Shown here: piece after piece, positions 1 to 8,100 of the stretch
How the letters are laid out: each line of letters opens with the position of its first letter
Numbering within the stretch: the first letter of the stretch is position 1
Assembly: GCF_023227905.1 (NCBI RefSeq)
Contig: NZ_JALOCF010000018.1
Location: forward strand, 1 to 64,000
DNA: 64,000 nt
Source: Methylobacter sp.
GTDB lineage: Bacteria > Pseudomonadota > Gammaproteobacteria > Methylococcales > Methylomonadaceae
Reading direction: 5' to 3'
The notes under the pieces: model-generated
What the model saw: the letters and a program-made list of their open reading frames with translations, nothing else
The model's database searches: none
Told to the model about the DNA's origin: nothing
Program-made: the position numbers and the translations under genes

Positions 1-114
1 AATTTGTTGAATAACAACGGCCCCAGCAAAGACAGCCTACGCCAACGAAAACTGCGTGCTTGTTTGAGTGATTGTTATCGCGCCGAACTGATCTTTGGGA
101 AAAGGAAAATATAG
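1..114 (+). CDS. 3' end of an unidentified gene (partial)
   Basis: Frame 1 is open from the window edge to a TAG at 112-114 and encodes 37 residues ending ...AELIFGKRKI. The composition (basic, several Arg/Lys, two Cys) and codon use look protein-like, and the stop lies 50 bp before the next gene on the same strand, as expected for the tail of an upstream gene. I cannot name a family from this fragment, and it could be chance. Confidence 0.35.
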   Translation, partial: NLLNNNGPSKDSLRQRKLRACLSDCYRAELIFGKRKI

Positions 115-164
115 CGCGATTGCCCTGGATATCATCCAACTCTTTTGTGAATACTGTCAATATT

Positions 165-1331
165 ATGATCGAACGACTGGCAAAACGGACTCAGGGAATC
201 TCTCCCTTTTACGTGATGGAGCTACTGCGGCGCGCAAAACAACTGGAGGCTCAGGGCAAGGATATCATTCACATGGAAATCGGCGAGCCTGATTTTGCTA
301 CGCCGCAGACCATTATTGATGCGGGTGTTAATCATCTTAAGGCCGGCGACGTAAAATATACCCCGGCAGCCGGGTTACCGGAGTTGCGGGAAAAAATTTC
401 CGAGTTTTATCAAAAGCGTTATTCGGTGGCGGTAGACAAAAAACGTATTTTCGTAACGCCGGGAGCCTCTGGGGCGTTTTTATTAGCGCTTGGGGCCAGC
501 CTTAATCCGTCGGAAGAACTGCTTATGGCTGACCCCTGTTATCCCTGTAACAGCAATTTCGTTAAGTTGTTTGACGGTAAGGCCAGAACCATTCCGGTCG
601 ATGCCACCAGCCGCTATCAGCTGACAGCGGCTCGCATCAAACAGTATTGGACTAAAGCCACTAAAGGCGTATTGATTGCATCGCCTTCCAATCCTACCGG
701 TACTATCATTGCGCCAGAGCACTTAAAACAAGCCATTCACACCGTTAATGAGTTAGGCGGCTGCTTTTATTCCGATGAAATTTATCATGGACTGGTTTAT
801 GGCAAACACGCTCCGAGCGCGCTTGAATTCAGCAATAACGTGTTTGTTATCAATAGCTTTTCCAAATATTTCGGCATGACCGGCTGGCGCGTCGGCTGGC
901 TGATAGTGCCTGAAGAATTTATCGACGCTACCGAAAAGCTGGCGCAAAACATATTCATCGCCACGGCAACCCATTCTCAGTATGCCGCATTAGCTGCATT
1001 TGAAGAATCCACCCTAACTGAGCTTGAGCAAAGGCGCTCAGAATTTGAAGCCAGACGCAATTTCCTCTATGACGCATTGTTGCGTCTGGGCTTTGAAATC
1101 CCGATCAAACCGGATGGCGCATTTTACATTTATGCCAACTGTTCCAAATTTACCGATGACAGCCATCAATTCGCCCTGGATTTATTGGAGGCAGAGGGGG
1201 TTGCGATAACGCCGGGCAAGGATTTCGGGACAAATGAAGCTCATCACTATGTCCGTTTTGCTTATACGACTTCCATAGATAGAATGGCGATTGCCATGCA
1301 ACGCTTAGAGCGATTTATTAATAAAGGATAA
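165..1331 (+). CDS. Class I/II pyridoxal-phosphate aminotransferase
   Basis: A 388-aa cytosolic fold-type I aminotransferase of the aspartate/alanine/methionine type. Visible landmarks are the N-terminal IIHMEIGEPDF motif, the SPSNPTG loop that contacts the substrate carboxylate, the SDEIYHGL segment (PLP pyridine contact), and the Schiff-base lysine K234 in SFSKYFGMTGWRVGW. The frame stays open upstream to a TTG at 72, but that extension has no family-like sequence, so ATG 165 (MIERLAKRTQ) is chosen. The rhodanese gene starts 2 bp after its stop, so the two are almost certainly cotranscribed. The amino donor and acceptor cannot be read from sequence. Confidence 0.9.
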   Translation: MIERLAKRTQGISPFYVMELLRRAKQLEAQGKDIIHMEIGEPDFATPQTIIDAGVNHLKAGDVKYTPAAGLPELREKISEFYQKRYSVAVDKKRIFVTPGASGAFLLALGASLNPSEELLMADPCYPCNSNFVKLFDGKARTIPVDATSRYQLTAARIKQYWTKATKGVLIASPSNPTGTIIAPEHLKQAIHTVNELGGCFYSDEIYHGLVYGKHAPSALEFSNNVFVINSFSKYFGMTGWRVGWLIVPEEFIDATEKLAQNIFIATATHSQYAALAAFEESTLTELEQRRSEFEARRNFLYDALLRLGFEIPIKPDGAFYIYANCSKFTDDSHQFALDLLEAEGVAITPGKDFGTNEAHHYVRFAYTTSIDRMAIAMQRLERFINKG

Positions 1332-1333
1332 CC

Positions 1334-1657
1334 ATGCCCATCAAACAAATATCAGCGACAGAATTAAAAACCAGAATTCAACATGAACCGAATTTGTTTT
1401 TGCTGGATGTCAGGGAGCCCAATGAATTTCAGTACGCCCGCATAGAAAACAGCACTTTAATTCCGCTGAATCAAATTCCGCAAAGACTGGGCGAACTGAA
1501 TCCGCAACAAGAAATCGTCGTCATTTGCCATCACGGCATTCGTAGCCGACAAGCCTGCATATACCTGGTTAATTCGGGATTTGAGAATATTACAAATTTG
1601 ACAGGCGGAATTGATGCCTGGTCTTGCGATTGCGATAGCTCTGTGCCGCGATATTAG
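1334..1657 (+). CDS. Rhodanese-like sulfurtransferase
   Basis: A 107-aa single-domain rhodanese of GlpE/PspE size. It has the LLDVREPNEF motif near residue 24 and the active-site loop CHHGIRS with Cys65 as the persulfide-forming residue. No signal peptide is seen, so it should be cytosolic. AAAGGA precedes ATG 1334 and the gene lies 2 bp behind the aminotransferase, ending just before a strong terminator. Sulfur transfer is known for the family; the acceptor is unknown. The short C-terminal tail contains CDCD, an extra cysteine pair that is not part of the rhodanese core. Confidence 0.9.
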   Translation: MPIKQISATELKTRIQHEPNLFLLDVREPNEFQYARIENSTLIPLNQIPQRLGELNPQQEIVVICHHGIRSRQACIYLVNSGFENITNLTGGIDAWSCDCDSSVPRY

Positions 1658-1665
1658 GTAATGGC

Positions 1666-1698
1666 AACGCATCAGGCGTATTTGTCGCCTGATGCGTT
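1666..1698 (+). terminator. Intrinsic terminator after the rhodanese gene
   Basis: Perfect 13-bp inverted repeat (1666-1678 with 1686-1698), 7-nt loop, followed by TT and mixed sequence. It sits 9 bp after the rhodanese stop and 8 bp before the stop of the convergent small gene, so it may serve both strands. Confidence 0.75.
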
Positions 1699-1705
1699 TT
1701 GAGGC

Positions 1706-1843
1706 TTATTTAAAAAAACGGTCTTGTTTAAACTTATCCATCTGTTTCTTAAAGCCTTTTCTATCAAATAAATAATATAAAAACATCAGTAAAACCGGCC
1801 AAAACATATAGCCCAGCAATTTAAATGCAGTGCCAATATCCAT
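1706..1843 (-). CDS. Small membrane protein, 45 aa
   Basis: The minus strand encodes 45 residues from ATG 1843 to TAA 1706, with GAGAGGTG a good distance upstream as ribosome binding site. Residues 6-26 form one hydrophobic helix rich in Leu, Phe and Tyr. A strongly basic, amphipathic tail follows (DRKGFKKQMDKFKQDRFFK). This is the pattern of single-span inner-membrane peptides with the positive end in the cytoplasm. It lies downstream of lpxB on the same strand, separated by about 115 bp. I do not recognise a family; the RBS plus membrane pattern supports a real gene. Confidence 0.55.
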   Translation of the reverse strand: MDIGTAFKLLGYMFWPVLLMFLYYLFDRKGFKKQMDKFKQDRFFK

Positions 1844-1957
1844 AGTTCACCTCTCGCTCTGCTCTATATTCGGTTATTTAAACTACTTATCGTAGATCGC
1901 TTTATACAACCATTGAAGGTTACCAGAAAAGCCTTATTTATCGCTTGCTTTTTGTAC

Positions 1958-3103
1958 CTAATTCAGCAGCATCTCCAACGCCAGATGCGCCATGTTTTTT
2001 GAACCGCCCCCCTGCCCTAGCTGCTGTTTGACCTGATTCAGGTTTTGGCGCATTTTATCGCCATAAGCTTTATCGGTTAGGATTCGCGTAATTTCTGCCG
2101 ACAGATTTTCAGCTGTCGCATCATGTTGGATCAGTTCTTTGATAACGCTTTTGCCTGACACAATATTCGGCAAGCCGATAAAAGGCGTATTGACCAGCCA
2201 TCTGCCCAACCAATAGGTTAACGGTGAAAGTTTGTAGGCGATGACCATCGGCACAGTCAGCAAGGCAATTTCCAGCGTTGCGGTGCCGGAAGTGGTCATC
2301 ACCGCATCACAACATTGAATGACATCATAAGGCTGATTTTTTATGACTGTAATGTTAAGCCGCGACTGGCCGGTATAACTTTCAAGCAGAGCATCGCTGA
2401 TCGAATCGGCTTGGGGCAAGATAAACTGGCACCCAGGCAAAACAGCCTGCACTTTTTCGACGGCGGCCAGCATGACCGGCAACATGCGCTTGATCTCGTT
2501 GGCGCGGCTGCCGGGCAGCAAACCGACTATCGGTTTGCTGCCATCCAGCCCAAAGCGGGCCAAATCTTCATCCTTGCTGCGCTGGGCATGGACTTTATCG
2601 ACCGAAGGATGACCTACGTAGCGTACCGGTACCTGTTCGGCATCGTAATAAACTGTCTCGAACGGGAAAATCACCGCCATCATGTCGATGACTTTACCGT
2701 AAGCCTTAACCCTTCCCGGACGCCATGCCCAAACTTGGGGACTGACGTAAAACAACACCTTAATGCCCTGTTGTTTGGCGTAACGCGCCAGTTTGAAGTT
2801 GAATTCCTTGTAGTCTACGCAAACCAGCAAGTCGGGACGTTCGCTTGCCACCAGCTGTTGCATCAATTTCAGAGCACGGCGGATTTCGGCGTAATGCTTG
2901 ATGACTTCAACCACGCCGATAACAGAGATATTGGCGGAATCATAGCGAATATCGATACCGGCCTGGGCCATTTTGGCGCCGCCCATGCCGATACCTTTAA
3001 TGTCCGGCTGCTGCTTTTGCAGCTCCAGGAACATATTGGCGGCGTGCTGGTCGCCGGACGATTCTCCGGCGCTGAATAGGATTTTTAAGGGTTTATGTTG
3101 CAA
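1958..3103 (-). CDS. lpxB: Lipid-A-disaccharide synthase LpxB
   Basis: A GT19 enzyme joining UDP-2,3-diacylglucosamine and lipid X to make the tetraacyl lipid A disaccharide at the inner membrane. It starts ILFSAGESSGD and contains the family motifs PQVWAWRPGR, GHPSVD, LPGSRANEI and a C-terminal TTSGTATLE region. From TTG 3103 the protein is 381 aa, matching E. coli LpxB (382). The frame stays open to TTG 3178, with ATG 3142 in between, but those extra codons come from a 71-bp inverted-repeat element at 3120-3190, so the inner start is preferred. No start has a strong RBS. It lies downstream of the GnnB/GnnA-like genes on the same strand. Confidence 0.93.
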   Translation of the reverse strand: MQHKPLKILFSAGESSGDQHAANMFLELQKQQPDIKGIGMGGAKMAQAGIDIRYDSANISVIGVVEVIKHYAEIRRALKLMQQLVASERPDLLVCVDYKEFNFKLARYAKQQGIKVLFYVSPQVWAWRPGRVKAYGKVIDMMAVIFPFETVYYDAEQVPVRYVGHPSVDKVHAQRSKDEDLARFGLDGSKPIVGLLPGSRANEIKRMLPVMLAAVEKVQAVLPGCQFILPQADSISDALLESYTGQSRLNITVIKNQPYDVIQCCDAVMTTSGTATLEIALLTVPMVIAYKLSPLTYWLGRWLVNTPFIGLPNIVSGKSVIKELIQHDATAENLSAEITRILTDKAYGDKMRQNLNQVKQQLGQGGGSKNMAHLALEMLLN

Positions 3104-3119
3104 GGTTTCAAAGCTCAAA

Positions 3120-3190
3120 GTAGGGTACGCATCGCGTACCATTTCCAGGGCGTGGTCAACGCTATAAAAGGTACGCAATACGTACCCTAC
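3120..3190. repeat. 71-bp MITE-like element with 21-bp terminal inverted repeats
   Basis: The left end 3120-3140 (starting GTAGGGTACGCAT) and right end 3170-3190 match as inverted repeats in 19 of 21 positions, around a 29-bp centre. It fills the gap between lpxB and the aminotransferase gene and overlaps the possible 5' extension of lpxB. No clear target duplication is seen. Confidence 0.75.
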
Positions 3191-3196
3191 ATGATT

Positions 3197-4294
3197 TTAT
3201 GCGGTCAAAGCACCCCGAATAACCGACACGATCTCCCTGACCGAATCATCCGAAAGGAATGGGCAAATCGGCAATGAAAAACAGTTGGCCGCAACAGATT
3301 CCGTTACAGGCAAGCTGACTGCGGCGTATTCCTGTTTAAATACATTTTGCCGGTGCAAAGGCACGGGATAATACACGGCACAGGCGATTTGCTTTTCCTG
3401 CAAGGCTTTCATAACCTCATCGCGACGGTCACACAATACGGTGTACTGATGGTAGACATGCTCGCCCAGACCGTCTTCAAACGGCGTGGTCAGCGGCAAA
3501 TCGGCCATCAATTCCGAATAAAGACGCCCGACATGACGGCGACCTTCATTGTATTGGTCGATACGTTTTAATTTGGCTCTTAAGATGACTGCCTGCATTT
3601 CATCAAGACGGCTGTTATAACCAATCACGTCATGATAATAACGAATATCTGAGCCATGATTGTGCAGCATTTTAAGTTGTTTCGCAGTGTCGTCAGAATT
3701 GGTGACGACCAGGCCGCCGTCGCCAAACGCGCCCAGGTTCTTGCTCGGGAAAAAGCTAAACCCGGCCGCATGACCGATAGCGCCGGTTTGCTTGCCGTTG
3801 ATGGTTGCGCCGAACGACTGGCAGCAATCTTCAATCAATTTCAGGTTGTGTTGGTCGCACAGTTGCTTAATCCCCGTCATGTCCGCTGGTTGACCGAACA
3901 AATGCACCGGCATGACCGCTTTGGTTTTTGGAGTAATGGCTTTGACTATCGCTTCCGGCGAAATATTAAAGGTCTTGGGATCGATATCGACGAACACGGG
4001 GATCGCACCGACATATTTAATCGCTTCCGCCGTTGCAATAAAGGTAAACGCGGTGGTAATCACCTCATCGCCGGCGCCAATGCCCTCGGCGATCAAAGCC
4101 AGATGCAGCGCATCGGTTCCCGAAGCCACTGCAATGGCATGTTTAACGCCCAGATAGTCGGCTGCTTCTTTTTCAAAGGCTTGCACATTAGGGCCTAATA
4201 TAAACGAACAGTTTTCGATTGTTTCAGTCAGCCCCCGCTCAATTTCATCTTTAATTTCAGCATATTGAGCTTTCAGGTTTACCATTGGTATCAT
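3197..4294 (-). CDS. gnnB: DegT/DnrJ/EryC1 sugar-nucleotide aminotransferase, GnnB-like
   Basis: A 365-aa PLP-dependent sugar aminotransferase. It has VNLKAQYAEIKDEI at the start, the ASGTDALHLAL cofactor segment near residue 58, the IEDCCQSFGA segment near 154, and the Schiff-base lysine K185 in FFPSKNLGAFGDGG. In a pair with an NAD-dependent oxidoreductase it would aminate the 3-keto group of UDP-3-keto-GlcNAc. The order oxidoreductase, aminotransferase, lpxB parallels the A. ferrooxidans gnnA/gnnB genes, which supply UDP-GlcNAc3N for lipid A. The main alternative is a WlbC/WbpE-type enzyme of O-antigen synthesis, but no acetyltransferase or UDP-GlcNAc dehydrogenase gene lies nearby. AAAGG precedes ATG 4294. 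Confidence 0.85.
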   Translation of the reverse strand: MIPMVNLKAQYAEIKDEIERGLTETIENCSFILGPNVQAFEKEAADYLGVKHAIAVASGTDALHLALIAEGIGAGDEVITTAFTFIATAEAIKYVGAIPVFVDIDPKTFNISPEAIVKAITPKTKAVMPVHLFGQPADMTGIKQLCDQHNLKLIEDCCQSFGATINGKQTGAIGHAAGFSFFPSKNLGAFGDGGLVVTNSDDTAKQLKMLHNHGSDIRYYHDVIGYNSRLDEMQAVILRAKLKRIDQYNEGRRHVGRLYSELMADLPLTTPFEDGLGEHVYHQYTVLCDRRDEVMKALQEKQIACAVYYPVPLHRQNVFKQEYAAVSLPVTESVAANCFSLPICPFLSDDSVREIVSVIRGALTA

Positions 4295-4346
4295 GTTTTT
4301 GTTGCCTTTGTGTTTATAAGTTGTTTGTGCTGTGAAGGGGTGCCGT

Positions 4347-5279
4347 CTATTCGCCCAGTAATCGGGTGATGGCTATTGCAGTTTCCAATGCTCTTTTGCC
4401 TGCTTCACCGGAAACCAGCGGGTTGTCACCGGTATGAATGCAATTAATGAAATGCTTGATTTCTTCGAGCAGCGCATCGCCGCTTTCAAAAACGGATTCT
4501 TCCGTTTCTATTTCCGGAATACCGGGGAACATTTCTTTTTTACCGGTGCGATGCTTGGTTAACACGCGATTCTGGAAATCGACAGAGACATAGGAAGATG
4601 GCCTGAACATGCGCATTTTGCGTTCCATCTTCATGCTGATCCGACTAGCCGTCACGTTAGCCACGCAGCCGTTTTTAAACAGCAGTCGGGCATTGGCAAT
4701 ATCGGTGCCTTGCGTTAACACCGCGGTACCGCTAGCGTCGATCCGTTCCACTTCGGAATCGACCAAGGCCAAGATTATATCGATGTCATGGATCATTAAA
4801 TCCAGCACGACGCTGACATCATTGGCGCGCGGGTTAAACGGCGATAACCGGTGCGATTCAATGAACAGCGGCTTTTCTTCCTTGTCCAGACCCAATATCG
4901 CCGGATTGAAGCGTTCCAGATGCCCCACCTGAAAAATCAGATTTTTTTCTTTGGCAATGGCGATCAACTCCTCGGCTTCCGCAACCGTTACGGTAATCGG
5001 TTTTTCAACCAGCACATGAGCACCGGCATTCAAAAAATCCTTGGATACTTTGTGATGCAAGGTCGTCGGCACAACGATGCTGACCGCATCGACTTTACCT
5101 AACAGGGATTGATAGTCTGTCAGCGCCTCTGCGCCATGCTTTTCGGCAACCTCTTTAGCCGCCGTCTCATTAATATCGACAACGGCAACTAACTCGCAAT
5201 CCGGTAGTGATGCATATTTTTCTGCGTGAAATTTGCCCAAGTAGCCCGTGCCGATAACAGCGCATTTTAATTTTTTCAT
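4347..5279 (-). CDS. gnnA: Gfo/Idh/MocA oxidoreductase, GnnA-like
   Basis: A 310-aa NAD(P)-dependent dehydrogenase. Its Rossmann motif GTGYLG is at residues 10-15, the acidic ribose-binding end of beta-2 is VVDIN near 33, the catalytic EKP motif is at 92-94 (K93), and a C-terminal alpha/beta domain contains MIHDIDIIL. In this role it would oxidise C3 of UDP-GlcNAc to the 3-keto sugar that the next gene aminates. It is first in the minus-strand block with the aminotransferase and lpxB. Sugar-nucleotide specificity is inferred from this context. A UDP-GlcNAcA 3-dehydrogenase (WlbA type) is the alternative. Confidence 0.85.
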   Translation of the reverse strand: MKKLKCAVIGTGYLGKFHAEKYASLPDCELVAVVDINETAAKEVAEKHGAEALTDYQSLLGKVDAVSIVVPTTLHHKVSKDFLNAGAHVLVEKPITVTVAEAEELIAIAKEKNLIFQVGHLERFNPAILGLDKEEKPLFIESHRLSPFNPRANDVSVVLDLMIHDIDIILALVDSEVERIDASGTAVLTQGTDIANARLLFKNGCVANVTASRISMKMERKMRMFRPSSYVSVDFQNRVLTKHRTGKKEMFPGIPEIETEESVFESGDALLEEIKHFINCIHTGDNPLVSGEAGKRALETAIAITRLLGE

Positions 5280-5520
5280 GTGATAATTTTACATCCTGTC
5301 TATGTGTAACTCCGCTCTATTGGCGAACTTAGTTTATTAATATTGTAAACTATCCCTATGTATTCAGAAAATTTTGTACCTGACAGTCGAGGCGGCTGAG
5401 CTTTGATACTGTGCTTAATACATATTTTAAAAATATTGACCGGCAATTCTCACAATTCCCTACGAAAATTCATTAGACTTTGTTTCAAACACAGAAAAAC
5501 TATTCTATGGAGAAAATATC

Positions 5521-7563
5521 ATGACAGATGAAAATAAGGACAACACCGAACTCATAAATAAAGCGGCACACTCAATTCTTAAGAGTGAAATCAAACACCT
5601 TCATCTCATATCCTCTGCCGCTATCAAACTATTACAGCTTACTAATGACGACAACACCAGAATTGAGCACTTATCATTAATCATAGAAACAGAACCGGTA
5701 CTGGCGATAAAAATTCTAAAGCAGGTTAATTCTGCTGCATACGCTTTGCCCAATAAAATAACTTCAATCAAACGCGCCGTTAACATTCTGGGCTTTTCTA
5801 CCGTGCGTCGGCTTGCGATAAACCTGCTGTTTTATAACAAGCTGATTCAGCAAAACTCAAGGCAGGCGTTCGACTTACTATTTTTCTGGCAGCATTGCCT
5901 CTATGTAGCGTCATTAAGCAGAAGAATAGCCGTTGTACTTGACCATCCTGACCCTGACCTGATCTATACGGGAGGACTTTTACACGATATCGGCAAATTA
6001 GTTCTAGAAAGCCATGGCCGGGTGACTTACAGCGATTTTATTTGTTCCATGGATAAAAGCGGACATTCAACTCTTGAAGAAGAACGCCGTTTTTTCGGGA
6101 TAACGCATGCCGAAATGGGACATGTGTTTTGTCTGGAATGGCAATTGCCGGCATCGATCATCGCAATCGTCGCTCAACACCACAATCAGCCTGCTGATTC
6201 ATACGCTAAATATAAAGCGGAAATTGCCATCGTTTCGTTCGCAAATTACATTGCCTGGATACAAGGTATTGGCTCAGCTAACTATGATAGCCATCCAAAA
6301 TTACAGCACGCTGTACTTGAAACTATCGATATTGACCAACTGAATCTTGAAGCTCTACTGCAACAGGTAGATCAGGATATGAAAACCACTCAAGAATTCT
6401 ATAACATCGAACTGCCCGGTTTAACTACGCTACGGGCCACGCTAGTCAAAGCGACAATTAACCTGAGCCAGATAGGCGCTGGCAGGCATTTTGCCGCGTC
6501 TGATAAGCCCGACAGAAAACTATCATCCTGTTTAACTCTGCCTCATCACAGCCTTAACCCTGATGAGTTCATACCCCGAACACTGGAAGCAATACAGGAT
6601 GAATTTTCCTTTGATCGCAGCATTATGTTCGCCATCGACCCCAAGCGCCGCTGCCTGGTTGCGACATACGGGTGGCCTGAATCAACATTAACAGATAAGC
6701 TGCAATCCTTCGAAATCGAGATTAGCGAAATTTCCGGCTTGCTGCTAACTTGTCTGCGCGAAAAAGAGCCAGTCATTATCAATGACAAAATAGAGCGCGA
6801 TAACCCCATAATTAAACGCTTAAAGACTACTGAATTTCTCGCTACGCCTGTGTTGCATCACAATCGTCTGATGGGGGTGTTTTATGCCGATAATTCCCGT
6901 TCAAAAAAACCCATGGGCGCGCAGTTACTACTCGAAATCATGCCTATTGCATACGAACTGGGAATCGCCATCTCTAATGCCAAAAAATATGAGCAGCAGA
7001 AAAAACACGCACAAATCGACCACTTAACGCAGCTCTTCAATAAGCGGATGATCAACACTTTTCTGACTGAGATTTTCCAGAATAAATCCAAATTGGCAAA
7101 TATCGCGATTGGTTTTATCGATATAGATAAATTCAAGCAACTTAACGATACCTGCGGTCATCAAGCCGGAGATAATGCCTTAAAAATTGTTGCTGATATC
7201 TTGCGCAGCCTGACCCGGCCTGGAGATTGCATCGGCCGGTATGGAGGAGAAGAGTTTTTATTTGTCCTTAGGAACACTGATGAAAAAGGCGCTTACGGTT
7301 ACGCCGAACGTATAAGATCGCAAATTGAACGCCGCGGCAAGATGATGAGCAAGCGATTTCACGGCCATCAGTTAACCGTTAGCATTGGCATATCCATGTA
7401 CAATCCCCACTACAACGATTATAGCGACATGCTCGAAGCGGCCGATCAAGCCATGTATCGTGCTAAAAACGAAGGCAGGAACAGGATTGTCATGGGAACT
7501 GACGTTATCAGGCAAGAAAATAGCCCCAATGCCGTTTGTTTAATACCTACCGTTTCAGATTGA
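5521..7563 (+). CDS. HDOD-GAF-GGDEF signalling protein (predicted diguanylate cyclase)
   Basis: A 680-aa soluble protein. Residues about 20-220 are an HDOD domain (TEPVLAIKILKQVNSAAY, and an intact-looking LLHDIGKLVLES). A GAF-like domain follows at about 350-490 (FDRSIMFAIDP, LATPVLHHNRLMGVFYADN). The GGDEF domain spans about 495-665. Its active site is GGEEF at 575-579, a functional variant, and RPGD at 566-569 is a canonical inhibitory c-di-GMP site, so an active, feedback-inhibited cyclase is expected. No membrane segment is seen. GGAGA lies 10 bp before ATG 5521. Its last 17 bp overlap the convergent gene 7547-8014. Confidence 0.92.
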   Translation: MTDENKDNTELINKAAHSILKSEIKHLHLISSAAIKLLQLTNDDNTRIEHLSLIIETEPVLAIKILKQVNSAAYALPNKITSIKRAVNILGFSTVRRLAINLLFYNKLIQQNSRQAFDLLFFWQHCLYVASLSRRIAVVLDHPDPDLIYTGGLLHDIGKLVLESHGRVTYSDFICSMDKSGHSTLEEERRFFGITHAEMGHVFCLEWQLPASIIAIVAQHHNQPADSYAKYKAEIAIVSFANYIAWIQGIGSANYDSHPKLQHAVLETIDIDQLNLEALLQQVDQDMKTTQEFYNIELPGLTTLRATLVKATINLSQIGAGRHFAASDKPDRKLSSCLTLPHHSLNPDEFIPRTLEAIQDEFSFDRSIMFAIDPKRRCLVATYGWPESTLTDKLQSFEIEISEISGLLLTCLREKEPVIINDKIERDNPIIKRLKTTEFLATPVLHHNRLMGVFYADNSRSKKPMGAQLLLEIMPIAYELGIAISNAKKYEQQKKHAQIDHLTQLFNKRMINTFLTEIFQNKSKLANIAIGFIDIDKFKQLNDTCGHQAGDNALKIVADILRSLTRPGDCIGRYGGEEFLFVLRNTDEKGAYGYAERIRSQIERRGKMMSKRFHGHQLTVSIGISMYNPHYNDYSDMLEAADQAMYRAKNEGRNRIVMGTDVIRQENSPNAVCLIPTVSD

Positions 7564-8014
7564 TGACGATTCCGGCGCCGTCCACCGATTTTTGCTTATC
7601 CACTTCCGGTTCTTGCGACATCAACATTTGACCGTCAAAATATAAAGGCCGCTGCTTTTTTTTCTTTTCAGAAGAAAATACATTTAATGATTCTTTCTGA
7701 ACGGCCTTATTCTGTTCAATCGTCAACCCAGCATTTACAGAATCATCGAATGACAGAGAAAGATCCAGCGGCTTTTGAAGTTCGATATTTTCAGTCTCTT
7801 TTTCGGCGCTCGGCACTAAAACTTCGTTCTGATTATGCCCGGCTTTCTTTGTTTTCAACTTGCTTTTGGACGGAACTTTTTTTACTTCCTTTGATACAGT
7901 CTTTTTTGCTGCCGGAGAAAGAACATTATGAACACCGGACTTTTCAAAACCCGTTAGCAAAATAAATGAAGCCGTCACAAAGCCCAATACAAACAAGCGG
8001 TAATTTCTCATCAT
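7547..8014 (-). CDS. Secreted Lys-rich hypothetical protein
   Basis: A 155-aa protein of unknown function. AAGGAG stands just before ATGATG at 8014/8011 and falls inside the longer frame from 8029, which fixes the start. Residues 1-25 form a signal peptide (MRNYRLFVLGFVTASFILL, then TGFEKS). A low-complexity basic stretch of KK/VSK/KSK residues follows, then an acidic middle and a C-terminal YFDGQMLMSQEPEVDK segment. No cysteine lipobox is seen. It is convergent with, and overlaps, the GGDEF gene by 17 bp. I do not recognise a family. Confidence 0.7.
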   Translation of the reverse strand: MMRNYRLFVLGFVTASFILLTGFEKSGVHNVLSPAAKKTVSKEVKKVPSKSKLKTKKAGHNQNEVLVPSAEKETENIELQKPLDLSLSFDDSVNAGLTIEQNKAVQKESLNVFSSEKKKKQRPLYFDGQMLMSQEPEVDKQKSVDGAGIVINLKR

Positions 8015-8100
8015 TTTGCTCCTTAGCATATAGAAATAATAACCTATAGATACCTATTTTATATTAAGCCAGAATTGGGCGGCTACAACAGAAACACTAT

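Noticed and set aside
2315..3079. 254-codon open frame antisense to lpxB
   Set aside because: It mirrors the codon pattern of lpxB, has no RBS and no recognisable domain.
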